Source: DATDRM01 sp035291705
Lineage (GTDB): Bacteria; Chloroflexota; Anaerolineae; Anaerolineales; UBA4823
Assembly (NCBI GenBank): GCA_035291705.1
Contig: DATDRM010000029.1
Location: forward strand, 1 to 7,975
Direction of reading: 5' to 3'
DNA: 7,975 nt
Position 1 is the first letter of the stretch. Each line of letters starts with the position of its first letter. Positions 1 through 6,511 of the stretch are shown here, piece after piece. The position numbers and the translations under genes were made by a program. Below the pieces are notes generated by a model. It ran no database searches. It saw nothing but the letters and a program-made list of their open reading frames with translations, and was not told the DNA's origin.

Positions 1-1359
1 GAGGTCAACCGCGGCCCGACCATCACCCAGTTCGGCGTCGAGCCCGGTTTTATCGAAACCCGCAATGGGCAGATGCGCGTGCGGGTGAGCAAGATCGCCG
101 CCCTGGCCGACGACCTGGCCTTGGCTCTTTCCGCCAAGCGCATCCGCATCCAGGCCCCCGTCCCCAGCAAAGGGTATGTGGGCATCGAGGTGCCCAACGA
201 GGCGATCTCGCTGGTCGCCCTGCGCGACGTGCTCGAGAGCGAGGCCTTCCGCCGCTCAAAGTCGCCGCTGCGTTTCGCCCTGGGACAGGACGTCGCCGGC
301 AACGCCGTCTCCGCCGACCTGTCCGTCATGCCGCACCTGCTGATCGCCGGGGCTACCGGCTCGGGCAAGTCGGTGTGTGTCAACTCCTTGATCTGCTGCC
401 TGCTGCTCAACAACACCCCCGACGACCTGCGCATGGTGATGGTCGATCCCAAGCGCGTCGAGCTGACCGGTTACAACGGTATCCCGCATCTCCTGGCGCC
501 GGTGGTGGTCGAACTGGAACGCGTGGTCGGCGCATTGCAGTGGGTGGCGCGCGAGATGGACCAACGCTATCACAAGTTGGCGCAGGCCGGGGCGCGCAAC
601 ATCGAAGACTACAATGCCCGCCTGACGGCGCGCGGCGAGAAGAAGCTGCCCCACCTGGTGGTGGTCATCGACGAGCTGGCCGACCTGATGATGCTGGCCC
701 CGGACGAGACCGAACGCACCATCACCCGCCTGGCGCAGCTGGCGCGCGCCACCGGCATCCACCTGGTCATCGCCACCCAGCGCCCCTCGGTGGACGTGGT
801 CACCGGCCTGATCAAGGCCAACTTCCCGGCACGCGTTGCCTTCGCCGTTGCCTCCGGCGTGGACAGCCGCGTGATCCTCGACCAGCCCGGCGCCGAACGG
901 TTGCTGGGGCGGGGCGACATGCTCTTCCAGGCGCCCGACGCCGCCGCGCCGGTGCGCCTGCAGGGAGCCTTCGTCTCCGACCCGGAGATCCAGCGCCTGG
1001 TGACCTACTGGCGCAGTTTCTCTGGAAGCCTGGAGCCGGCCTCCACGGCGCTCGGCGGGGTAGTAGATTACCTGCCAGCCGGCATCCCGCTCAAGCAGAT
1101 CCCCCTGTGGGAGGAGATAGCGGCAGAAGAGGAACTCGACCCTCTCTATGCCGAGGCAGTCGATCTGGTGCGGCGGCAGGGGCGCGCTTCGATCTCGATG
1201 CTCCAGCGCCGGCTGCGTATCGGCTACACGCGCGCCGCCCGCCTGATCGAGGCCATGCAGGAAAAGGGCATCGTTGGCTTAGCCCAACCCGGGGCGCAAA
1301 GCCTGGAGGTGCTGGATTACGGCCCCGCCGCCCCGCCAATCGAGGAGCAAGGCGACTAA
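1..1359 (+). CDS. ftsK: FtsK/SpoIIIE-family DNA translocase, C-terminal part (5' end outside window)
   Basis: The frame is open from the first base, so 452 residues of the C-terminal part are visible and the start lies upstream. The family is an ATP-driven, membrane-anchored double-stranded DNA pump that clears chromosome DNA from the division septum or spore septum. In window numbering, a Walker A motif GATGSGKS lies at residues 117-124. Walker B (VVVIDELADLM) follows, with Asp224 and Glu225. The ATQRPSVDVVTGLIKANFP stretch typical of FtsK motors comes next. A winged-helix gamma domain, the part that reads polar DNA guide sequences in known FtsKs, occupies about residues 380-436. The segment before Walker A (RGPTITQFGVEPG) is the usual alpha/beta motor entry, so the missing part should be the linker and membrane-anchoring N-terminus. 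The gene is markedly GC-rich compared with the operon next to it. It converges on the Enzyme I gene with only two bases between the stop codons. Whether it is the main FtsK or a paralogue cannot be told here. Confidence 0.96.
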   Translation, partial: EVNRGPTITQFGVEPGFIETRNGQMRVRVSKIAALADDLALALSAKRIRIQAPVPSKGYVGIEVPNEAISLVALRDVLESEAFRRSKSPLRFALGQDVAGNAVSADLSVMPHLLIAGATGSGKSVCVNSLICCLLLNNTPDDLRMVMVDPKRVELTGYNGIPHLLAPVVVELERVVGALQWVAREMDQRYHKLAQAGARNIEDYNARLTARGEKKLPHLVVVIDELADLMMLAPDETERTITRLAQLARATGIHLVIATQRPSVDVVTGLIKANFPARVAFAVASGVDSRVILDQPGAERLLGRGDMLFQAPDAAAPVRLQGAFVSDPEIQRLVTYWRSFSGSLEPASTALGGVVDYLPAGIPLKQIPLWEEIAAEEELDPLYAEAVDLVRRQGRASISMLQRRLRIGYTRAARLIEAMQEKGIVGLAQPGAQSLEVLDYGPAAPPIEEQGD

Positions 1360-1361
1360 GA

Positions 1362-3077
1362 TTAATTCTTGACCTGCTCCAGATATTCCATCACGGTTTT
1401 TGTGGTGGGCAATTTAAGAGCAGTGGCGGCAATCTCCTGGCAGTCGCGGTATACCAGCCGGCGGATGGTCTGTTTAACCACTGGGATAGAGGCGGCTGCC
1501 ATGCTGAACTCATCCAGGCCCAATCCAAGCAATAAGGGTGCCGCCAGGGGATCGCCGGCCATCTCGCCGCACAGGCCGACCCATTTCCCTTTCGTGTGCG
1601 CTTCCTGAATAGTACCAGCGATCAAGCGGATCACAGCCGGATGGAAGGGGCTTGCCAGGTGAGCGACGCGCTCGTTAGTGCGGTCCACTGCCAGCGTGTA
1701 CTGAGCCAGGTCGTTCGTGCCAATACTGAAAAAATCCACATATTTCGCCAGGTGTTCGATCAGCAATGCCGCGGCGGGCACCTCCACCATGATGCCGAAT
1801 TGAACTTTGCCTGCCATCCGCTTGCCGGTCGTGCGAAGTGCCTGGTGGGCTTCGTCAAATAGTTGTCGAGCCCGCTGAACTTCGTCCAGGCTGGAGACCA
1901 TGGGCACCATGACCCGGAGATCGAATCCTGCGCCGGCTTCCAACAAGGCGCAAAATTGGTCGTGTAAAATTTCGGGCTTTTCGTCGATCATGCGGATCGC
2001 CCGCCACCCAAGGAATGGGTTGGGTTCACTCTTTGTCCCCAGGTATTCAACCACTTTGTCGCCGCCGATGTCCAGCGTCCGGACGACCAGCGGTCGATTC
2101 CCAATCACTTCGAAAATCTCCCGGTAGGTGTTGATTTGTTCAGCCTGCGTAGGCATCCGCTGCTTGTCAAGGTAGAGGAATTCCGTTCGCAGTAACCCAA
2201 CGCCCTCGGCTCCATATTCAATCGCTTGCCGTGCGTCCGTCAGGCTGCCAATGTTAGCGACCACCTCTACTGTATGACTATCTTTGGTCACTGCGGGTAA
2301 ATGCGCCTCGGCCACCTGTTCTGCCCAGCGTGAACGCCATCGATCCTGGGACTGTCGCGCCCGAGCCAGCTCTTGTGGCTCAGGATCGATGGTCAGTGTG
2401 CCGTCGGTGCCATTCAGGATGAGTAGAACCCCGTTTTGAAGATCGTCCAGCTGCAATGGCAGGCAGACGGCTGCGGGTACACCGATGCTGCGAGCCAGGA
2501 TGGCCGTGTGCGAGGTCGGGCCACCCCGTACCGTGCAAAGCCCCAGGATCTTACTCCGTTCGAATTGAACCGTGTCGGAGGGAGTCAGATCCTCGGCGAC
2601 GATAATGACCGCCCCATCTGGCATTTTGATCACCTCTGGCGAGACGCCGAGCAGGCAGCATAACAATCGGTGTCCTACATCCCCAATGTCCTGCGCCCGC
2701 GCCTGGAAATACGCATCTTCAAGGCTGAGTATCTGCTGGACATACAGCTCGACCACCTCTTCGACAGATGCTTCGGCGTTTATGCGCTGCGCCTCGATTA
2801 TCGTCTTTATAGCCCCGACGAATTCCGGGTCATCCAGAAAGAGCGCGTGAGCCTCAAAAATTGCTGCTTCTTCCTCCCCGATGGTCTCTCGCGTTCGCAG
2901 GTGCAATTGATCGATCTGGCCCTTCGCCTGCTGTAGGGCGGTTTCCAGGCGGGTTTTCTCGAATTCAGGATCCTGGTTCTGGTAGCGCTCGACTTTAATC
3001 GTAACAGGGTGGTAGATCCAGCCAGACCCGATGGCGATCCCATCGGACACCGGAATTCCTTTTGCCTGTTGGCTCAC
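1362..3077 (-). CDS. ptsI: PTS Enzyme I (phosphoenolpyruvate-protein phosphotransferase)
   Basis: This cytoplasmic enzyme takes phosphate from phosphoenolpyruvate onto a histidine and passes it to HPr, the first step of every PTS. The 571-residue length is normal. The N-terminal HPr-binding domain spans about residues 6-128. The mobile phosphohistidine domain carries GGPTSHTAI with the acceptor His190. The C-terminal PEP-binding barrel keeps Arg297 (LLRTEF), Arg333 (VVRTLDIGGD), Glu432 (VEVPAA), Asn455-Asp456 (GTNDL) and the catalytic Cys503 (LCGEMAGD), so it should be active. Numbering is offset by one from the E. coli enzyme. The start is a GTG at 3077-3075 that overlaps the HPr stop by 4 bases (GTGA), with a GGAGAGG ribosome site 7 bases upstream, so translation is probably coupled to ptsH. 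It is the last gene of the operon and ends 2 bases from the convergent ftsK stop. No intrinsic terminator is evident downstream. Confidence 0.98.
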   Translation of the reverse strand: MSQQAKGIPVSDGIAIGSGWIYHPVTIKVERYQNQDPEFEKTRLETALQQAKGQIDQLHLRTRETIGEEEAAIFEAHALFLDDPEFVGAIKTIIEAQRINAEASVEEVVELYVQQILSLEDAYFQARAQDIGDVGHRLLCCLLGVSPEVIKMPDGAVIIVAEDLTPSDTVQFERSKILGLCTVRGGPTSHTAILARSIGVPAAVCLPLQLDDLQNGVLLILNGTDGTLTIDPEPQELARARQSQDRWRSRWAEQVAEAHLPAVTKDSHTVEVVANIGSLTDARQAIEYGAEGVGLLRTEFLYLDKQRMPTQAEQINTYREIFEVIGNRPLVVRTLDIGGDKVVEYLGTKSEPNPFLGWRAIRMIDEKPEILHDQFCALLEAGAGFDLRVMVPMVSSLDEVQRARQLFDEAHQALRTTGKRMAGKVQFGIMVEVPAAALLIEHLAKYVDFFSIGTNDLAQYTLAVDRTNERVAHLASPFHPAVIRLIAGTIQEAHTKGKWVGLCGEMAGDPLAAPLLLGLGLDEFSMAAASIPVVKQTIRRLVYRDCQEIAATALKLPTTKTVMEYLEQVKN

Positions 3078-3355
3078 GGCTTCGCCTCTCCAAAGTTGCT
3101 CTCGATTAATTCCATCAAGGCTCTCAGGGCTTCTTCTTCCTTTTCTCCACTGGTTTCAATGCAAATCCGGTGGCCTTGTTGCACCCCCAGCGTCAACACA
3201 CTCAAGATGCTTTTCGCATTGACCAATTTGTTATCCGCAGTCAGGTTACGGACTTTGATGTTGCATGGAAAGGATGCTGCTAATTTTACGAACTCCGCAG
3301 CTGGCCGGGCGTGTAAGCCGGCTGGGTGCATAACGGCGACTTCGGCAGATGGCAT
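3074..3355 (-). CDS. ptsH: HPr phosphocarrier protein
   Basis: HPr is the small cytoplasmic carrier between Enzyme I and the sugar-specific EIIA. The 93-residue length fits the family. The active-site signature GLHARPAAEF places the phospho-acceptor at His15, next to Arg17. The second family signature, NAKSILSVLTLGV, places Ser49 at the position of the regulatory serine (Ser46) of Gram-positive HPr. Whether that serine is phosphorylated depends on an HPr kinase, and none is in the window. The start codon shares one base with the stop of the upstream gene (TGATG), and a GAGGGGAG ribosome site lies inside that upstream gene. The stop overlaps the GTG of ptsI. Both junctions suggest coupled translation. 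Coding it in a sugar-specific operon is less common than the stand-alone ptsHI arrangement. Confidence 0.97.
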   Translation of the reverse strand: MPSAEVAVMHPAGLHARPAAEFVKLAASFPCNIKVRNLTADNKLVNAKSILSVLTLGVQQGHRICIETSGEKEEEALRALMELIESNFGEAKP

Positions 3356-3762
3356 CAGGTAGTACTCCCCTCTTTTTGTCCTTGCTCCAGGTGGTAGGAA
3401 AGGGTCTCAATTGGGAACAATCGCTGAAGAGTCTTGTCAGTCTTGACATGCAAGCTGATTCCCCTGGAAGAGGTCAAGAATGGGTATCTGGAAGCCTTCC
3501 TGGCCTGGTCCCAGGGGATGGCTCGTTTCTTCAGGATGACTTCGATCTGGTGTCGATTCTTTTTACTGACCTGTGCATGGTACTGGCCTTCAAGGGTCTT
3601 CAAAAGGAAATTCAGGATCAGGTGATAATTTCGGCGCGCCAGGACGATCGCCGCCGCGTAGATCAAGAGAATTGCGTTTATGTATAGGCTGTACTTCAGG
3701 TAAGCATCGAGCAGGGTTTGCCCCCATTCACCTAAAAATCCCCGGACAATGGCGTCGACCAT
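3355..3762 (-). CDS. Unknown 135-residue membrane protein between EIIC and HPr genes
   Basis: I do not recognise this family. The N-terminal 24 residues are amphipathic. They precede one clear hydrophobic segment at about residues 25-42 (LYINAILLIYAAAIVLA), which is followed by two arginines. By the positive-inside rule the remaining roughly 90 residues should face the cytoplasm. That tail is basic (SKKNRHQIEVILKKRA) and has no cysteine and no obvious catalytic motif, although a SRYPFLTSSRG stretch stands out. The gene is cotranscribed with the PTS genes, begins 85 bases after the EIIC gene behind a strong hairpin, and ends on the HPr start (TGATG), so its translation probably feeds HPr synthesis. 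The ribosome site is weak; the nearest purine run, AAGGA, is about 11 bases from the ATG. It could be a PTS accessory or regulatory subunit, but that rests only on position. Confidence 0.8.
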   Translation of the reverse strand: MVDAIVRGFLGEWGQTLLDAYLKYSLYINAILLIYAAAIVLARRNYHLILNFLLKTLEGQYHAQVSKKNRHQIEVILKKRAIPWDQARKASRYPFLTSSRGISLHVKTDKTLQRLFPIETLSYHLEQGQKEGSTT

Positions 3763-3776
3763 AATGATCTAAATCC

Positions 3777-3813
3777 TTGGCTGGGGCGGTCAGACACAGA
3801 CCACCCCAGCCAA
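3777..3813 (-). promoter_or_regulatory. Strong intercistronic stem-loop after the EIIC gene
   Basis: Two 15-base arms (3777-3791 and 3799-3813) flank a 7-base loop. Read as minus-strand RNA, all 15 positions pair, with a single G-U wobble. Read as plus-strand RNA the same position is a C-A mismatch, so the structure favours the operon transcript. No U-tract follows, so this is not a classic intrinsic terminator. It sits between the EIIC stop and the start of the unknown membrane gene. A likely role is mRNA processing, 3'-end protection of the EIIABC portion, or partial attenuation of the downstream genes. Confidence 0.7.
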
Positions 3814-3847
3814 TATTACTCCAATATTAAATTGTTATGCCAGCTAC

Positions 3848-5251
3848 TTAATCGGCTGCGCCGGGCTGCAGTAATTCCTCCGGGGCGCCAGCCAGGCGTT
3901 CCCACTGGACCGGGTTGCGATTGAAAAGGAACATCAATACCAGTACCACCACGCCCAACAAGGCCACGCCAATCCAGCTGCTCAACAGCATAAAGACAAA
4001 TGGCGGCCACAGGAAGCCATCCGCAATGCTGGTGATCTGCGAGGCACCTTCTGGAATTGCAAATCCAGCTTCTCCCGCGGCAAGGGTGAACGTTGGAGCC
4101 ATCGCGGTGGCGATGTAGAATCCGATTCCCAATTCAATGATGCCGGCAATGACCATGCGGAAAATGTTCCCGTGCATGATAGGGGCGAATCCAGCCACGA
4201 CGAAGGGGATCACGGCCAGGTCGGCGAACAAGATCACCTGGTTTCCGGGCAAGATCAGGCTCAGCAAGATAGCAATCGGGACGAGGAGCAGGGCGGTAGA
4301 GATAGCGGCCGGGTGGCCGATCAGGATCGCTGAATCCAGGCCGATATAAATATCTCGCCCAGAGGCGCGCCGTTTCATGAACTCTCGCGCGGCTTCCGAT
4401 ACCGGGATCAGGCCTTCCATTAGGATCTGCACCATGCGCGGCAACAGCAGCATGACCGCTGCCAGGTTCATCGCCGTCTTGAGCACGTTGACCAACACAG
4501 CGGTGAAGCTGCCCGCGTTGTAGAAAGCCAGGATGCCCAAAACCAGGCCGATCACCAGGCCGAGCACGACCGGATCACCGAAAACGCCAAAGCGTTTCTG
4601 AATGTGATCTGGATCGGCTTCGACCTTATTCACCCCTGGGATCTTCTCTATCACCCAGTTGACTGCGATAGCGAACGGCACGCCTGGGGCCGTCGTCAGG
4701 TGGGGGATGGAGATGCCAGGTACTTTATAAAACCCCTGGATGGCCTTGGCTGTCCAATCTGCCAGGAACAATGCCCAGGCTGCTGCCACAGCCGCAGCCA
4801 CGAGGCCCATCCCGACGCTCTTGCTGACGATCGCTACCAGGGAGCCGATGAAAGCGAAGTGCCAGAAGTTCCAGATGTCGATATTCAGCGTCTTGGTGAA
4901 ACGGATAAACAGTAAAACCAGGTTGACAACGATGGCGATGGGGATCACCCACAGACCGACATTGGTGGCGAAAGCGATGGCGGCTGCAGATGGCCAACCC
5001 ACATCGACCACGGCTCGTTGCAGGCCGGTGTTCTTGACCATCGCCTGGCCGACCTCTGTCAGGGTGGTCCACATTAGACCGATCACCAGGTTAATGCCGA
5101 TGAAGGCGATCCCAATCGTGACGCCGGAGCGGAATGCTCTTCCAGGTTTGGCGCCCAGGATCAGGGCCACGAAAAAGATGATGATCGGCAGGACGACAGT
5201 TGCACCCAGGTTGTCAATGAGCGCTTTTAATGTCGCCAGGAAGGTATCCAT
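3848..5251 (-). CDS. gatC: PTS EIIC component, galactitol (GatC) family permease
   Basis: This is the membrane channel that binds and moves the sugar or polyol while EIIB phosphorylates it. The 467-residue length matches the galactitol-type EIIC family. The protein is almost wholly hydrophobic with many membrane segments (for example about 18-33, 44-62, 98-117, 134-165, 228-245, 320-335, 341-356, 423-443). Recognisable family stretches are FGDPVVLGLVIGLVLG (224-239), RMVQILMEGLIPVSEAAREF (272-291), IGHPAA (311-316) and APIMHGNIFR (356-365). The ATG at 5251 follows an AAAGGAG ribosome site by about 9 bases, 61 bases after the EIIB gene. The C-terminal tail (NRNPVQWERL and following) is probably cytoplasmic. 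Family assignment is firm. The substrate is not: GatC-like permeases carry galactitol and other polyols or sugars, and no catabolic gene in view narrows it. Confidence 0.93.
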   Translation of the reverse strand: MDTFLATLKALIDNLGATVVLPIIIFFVALILGAKPGRAFRSGVTIGIAFIGINLVIGLMWTTLTEVGQAMVKNTGLQRAVVDVGWPSAAAIAFATNVGLWVIPIAIVVNLVLLFIRFTKTLNIDIWNFWHFAFIGSLVAIVSKSVGMGLVAAAVAAAWALFLADWTAKAIQGFYKVPGISIPHLTTAPGVPFAIAVNWVIEKIPGVNKVEADPDHIQKRFGVFGDPVVLGLVIGLVLGILAFYNAGSFTAVLVNVLKTAMNLAAVMLLLPRMVQILMEGLIPVSEAAREFMKRRASGRDIYIGLDSAILIGHPAAISTALLLVPIAILLSLILPGNQVILFADLAVIPFVVAGFAPIMHGNIFRMVIAGIIELGIGFYIATAMAPTFTLAAGEAGFAIPEGASQITSIADGFLWPPFVFMLLSSWIGVALLGVVVLVLMFLFNRNPVQWERLAGAPEELLQPGAAD

Positions 5252-5312
5252 AACTTTGTTCTCCTTTAGACCGCATAGGAAGACAGAAAACCAAAAGATC
5301 AGTTCTTCTAAC

Positions 5313-5600
5313 TCAAGCCTGTAGCGCTTTCACGATATCTTCAATAACTGCCTCCTTTCCGATCCCGGTCAAGAATGCCAGGGTCTGAATGACTGGAATG
5401 CCAATATCTTTCGGTACAGGTGTGGTGGTCACGATCAGGTCATACCCCGACATCAGGCTTTTGACTTCCGCAGCTTTGCATTGCCGGGTGACCACGTCGA
5501 TGCCACGTGCTTTTAAAGCCTCTTCGATTGCCATTGCGACCACTGTAGAGGTTGCGATTGCGGTACCGCATGCCACCAGGATCCGTTTGGGTTGCGCCAT
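5313..5600 (-). CDS. gatB: PTS EIIB component, galactitol (GatB) family
   Basis: This small cytoplasmic subunit receives phosphate from EIIA on a cysteine and transfers it to the sugar held by EIIC. At 95 residues it matches GatB in length. The N-terminal phosphoryl-binding loop reads ILVACGTAIATST, with the acceptor at Cys11. The pattern closely follows the E. coli GatB loop (VACGGAVATST), as does the conserved IVTTTPVPKDIGIPVI region in the middle. The ATG is preceded by a perfect AGGAGG at 5-base spacing, the best ribosome site in the operon. The gene lies 44 bases after the EIIA gene. A second cysteine (Cys41, in TRQCKAAEV) is also typical of GatB and is not the likely acceptor. Confidence 0.95.
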   Translation of the reverse strand: MAQPKRILVACGTAIATSTVVAMAIEEALKARGIDVVTRQCKAAEVKSLMSGYDLIVTTTPVPKDIGIPVIQTLAFLTGIGKEAVIEDIVKALQA

Positions 5601-5644
5601 GTTATCCTCCTGTTCTAATATAAAACACTTGTGAAGGTTCTCAG

Positions 5645-6106
5645 TTACGTAAATGCCTTCTGAATGTCTTGGAAATCCCTGGCCTCCATCAACTTCTCTA
5701 TCACCAGGGCGTTTTGCAGGACCCCCGCGATCTCCTGGAGCATTTCGACCTGGGATTTCGGCTGATCGAGCGCCATCAGGATCACCAGTTGCACTGGCAC
5801 GCCCTCCTCAGGCTGGATCATGTTTTGGAATATGACCGGCTTTGTTAAAGTAGCCAGGGCCAGCCCAGGCTTGAGGACATGCTCGCATTCGGTATGCGGG
5901 ATAGCCGCGTTGTATTTGCCCTCCAGGGGTAAGCCAGTCGGCATCTGGCTCTCTCTTTGGAGTGCGGCTTCCACGAAACTCTCCCGCACGTAACCAGTTT
6001 GAAACAGCAAATTGCCCAGTTCTGTGAGCACCTCGGTTTTATCTTGCGCTGCGCTGTGCAGTCGAACAGCACTGGGTTCCAGCAGGTTGAGGATTCTTTC
6101 AGACAT
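5645..6106 (-). CDS. gatA: PTS EIIA component, fructose/mannitol-type domain (GatA-like)
   Basis: EIIA takes phosphate from HPr and passes it to EIIB. The 153-residue length equals a single EIIA type-2 domain. The signature is AAIPHTECEHV, placing the phospho-acceptor at His71. The preceding LQRESQMPTGLPLEGKYNAA and the later VQLVILMALDQPKSQVEML are characteristic of the family. It is the first gene of the operon, 28 or so bases downstream of the predicted transcription start. An AAAGGAG ribosome site (6119-6125) is present but about 12 bases from the ATG, longer than usual, which may lower initiation. Assignment to the galactitol subgroup rests mainly on the adjacent GatB and GatC genes, because type-2 EIIA domains are shared by several PTS families. 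Confidence 0.93.
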   Translation of the reverse strand: MSERILNLLEPSAVRLHSAAQDKTEVLTELGNLLFQTGYVRESFVEAALQRESQMPTGLPLEGKYNAAIPHTECEHVLKPGLALATLTKPVIFQNMIQPEEGVPVQLVILMALDQPKSQVEMLQEIAGVLQNALVIEKLMEARDFQDIQKAFT

Positions 6107-6141
6107 TTTCCGGGGAGGCTCCTTTGTTAAACGATACCCAA

Positions 6142-6170
6142 ATCATATAAGAAACCAGGGTTAAAAGCAA
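6142..6170 (-). promoter_or_regulatory. Predicted sigma-70-type promoter of the PTS operon
   Basis: On the minus strand a -35 element TTGCTT (6170-6165) and a -10 element TATGAT (6147-6142, five of six consensus bases) are separated by exactly 17 bases. Transcription should start near 6135 and give a leader of about 28 bases before the EIIA ATG. The weak -35 element suggests dependence on an activator, and the palindrome just upstream is well placed for one. Confidence 0.6.
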
Positions 6171-6175
6171 GCCCG

Positions 6176-6195
6176 AACACCGAGCTCTCGGTGTT
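6176..6195. promoter_or_regulatory. Perfect 20-bp inverted repeat upstream of the PTS promoter
   Basis: AACACCGAG (6176-6184) is followed by CT and then its exact reverse complement CTCGGTGTT (6187-6195). It ends five bases upstream of the -35 element, centred about 50 bases before the predicted transcription start, which is the usual place for an activator-binding site. On the minus strand it is followed by a cytosine- and thymine-rich run that is too broken to be a good U-tract, so a weak terminator for the upstream antitoxin gene is the alternative reading. No regulator gene is in the window. Confidence 0.55.
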
Positions 6196-6197
6196 GC

Positions 6198-6227
6198 AAC
6201 TAGGATATTGAGATCGAAAAGGATTTT
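6198..6227 (-). pseudogene. Remnant of a PIN-domain (VapC-type) toxin, first ten codons only
   Basis: In the +1 frame relative to the antitoxin, starting inside its stop codon, the minus strand reads KILFDLNILV. This is the typical first beta-strand and catalytic aspartate of PIN-domain ribonuclease toxins (pattern hydrophobic run, then D-x-N). The position, overlapping the antitoxin end, is exactly where such toxins begin. The codon before it is CTT, not a start codon. After Val the frame continues into AT...PRARCSG, coded by the palindrome and operon promoter, with no PIN likeness, and it stops at the start of the EIIA gene. The toxin has therefore apparently lost its start and nearly all its body. 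A ten-residue match could be chance, but the location makes that less likely. Confidence 0.55.
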
Positions 6228-6471
6228 AAGCCTGACCGCCATACTTTCGGCCAAGGTATTCGTGAAATTCTGTCACCGTGGCCTCTTTTGGCAATACACC
6301 GGACAACCGCCGGACGATTGGCGCATCGATCAGGGCATCCGATCGATCAACCAGCTGGCGCAGATATTCCGACACCAGGCGCGTGAGCGTCGTATTGTTG
6401 GCGCTGGCGTACTGTTTGGCGTGGTTCAAAAGTTGGCGCGGCACGCGCACAGTGAGTTTTGCCTTTTTCAT
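6226..6471 (-). CDS. Orphan ribbon-helix-helix antitoxin (DUF6364-like)
   Basis: This 81-residue basic protein begins MKKAKLTVRVPRQLLNHAKQ, the beta-strand and first helix of a ribbon-helix-helix DNA-binding fold. It continues with NNTTLTRLVSEYLRQLV as the second helix. The C-terminal tail (RRLSGVLP, then HEYLGRKYG) resembles the toxin-binding end of the DUF6364-type antitoxins that partner PIN-domain ribonucleases. Such antitoxins normally neutralise the toxin and repress their own promoter. Here no intact toxin follows, only a ten-codon remnant, and 119 bases later the PTS operon starts. The ATG at 6471 is preceded by a weak GAAGA ribosome site. It may survive as a regulator, as an antitoxin against a toxin encoded elsewhere, or as a decaying relic. 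Confidence 0.8.
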   Translation of the reverse strand: MKKAKLTVRVPRQLLNHAKQYASANNTTLTRLVSEYLRQLVDRSDALIDAPIVRRLSGVLPKEATVTEFHEYLGRKYGGQA

Positions 6472-6483
6472 TACATCTTCTTG

Positions 6484-6511
6484 CCGTACAGAATGACATA
6501 ATCATGTACGG
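6484..6511. promoter_or_regulatory. Imperfect inverted repeat upstream of the antitoxin gene
   Basis: CCGTAC (6484-6489) and GTACGG (6506-6511) form the outer arms, with inner ATGA and TCAT arms and a 5-base loop; three bases bulge on one side. The repeat lies 12 bases upstream of the antitoxin ATG, where ribbon-helix-helix antitoxins usually bind to repress themselves. The motif AGAATGA occurs at 6490 and again at 6521, and inverted at about 6570, which may extend the operator. No convincing promoter pair was found with it. Confidence 0.35.

Noticed and set aside
256..762. Long minus-strand open frame inside ftsK
   Set aside because: It is a shadow of the GC-rich ftsK gene. Its translation is rich in His, Gln and Val with no family likeness, while the plus strand encodes a clear FtsK motor.
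1388..1408. Seven-base stem with a T-rich loop just past the ftsK stop
   Set aside because: Considered as an ftsK terminator, but the T run is in the loop rather than after the stem, the stem includes a wobble, and it lies in ptsI coding sequence.
375..1535. 386-codon plus-strand frame overlapping ftsK and the ptsI end
   Set aside because: Its composition is dominated by Arg, Gly, Ala and Pro, as expected from reading GC-rich coding sequence out of frame, and it runs antisense into ptsI.
4740..5324. 194-codon plus-strand frame antisense to the EIIC gene
   Set aside because: The frame is antisense to a strongly conserved membrane permease and its translation shows no domain or plausible hydrophobic pattern.
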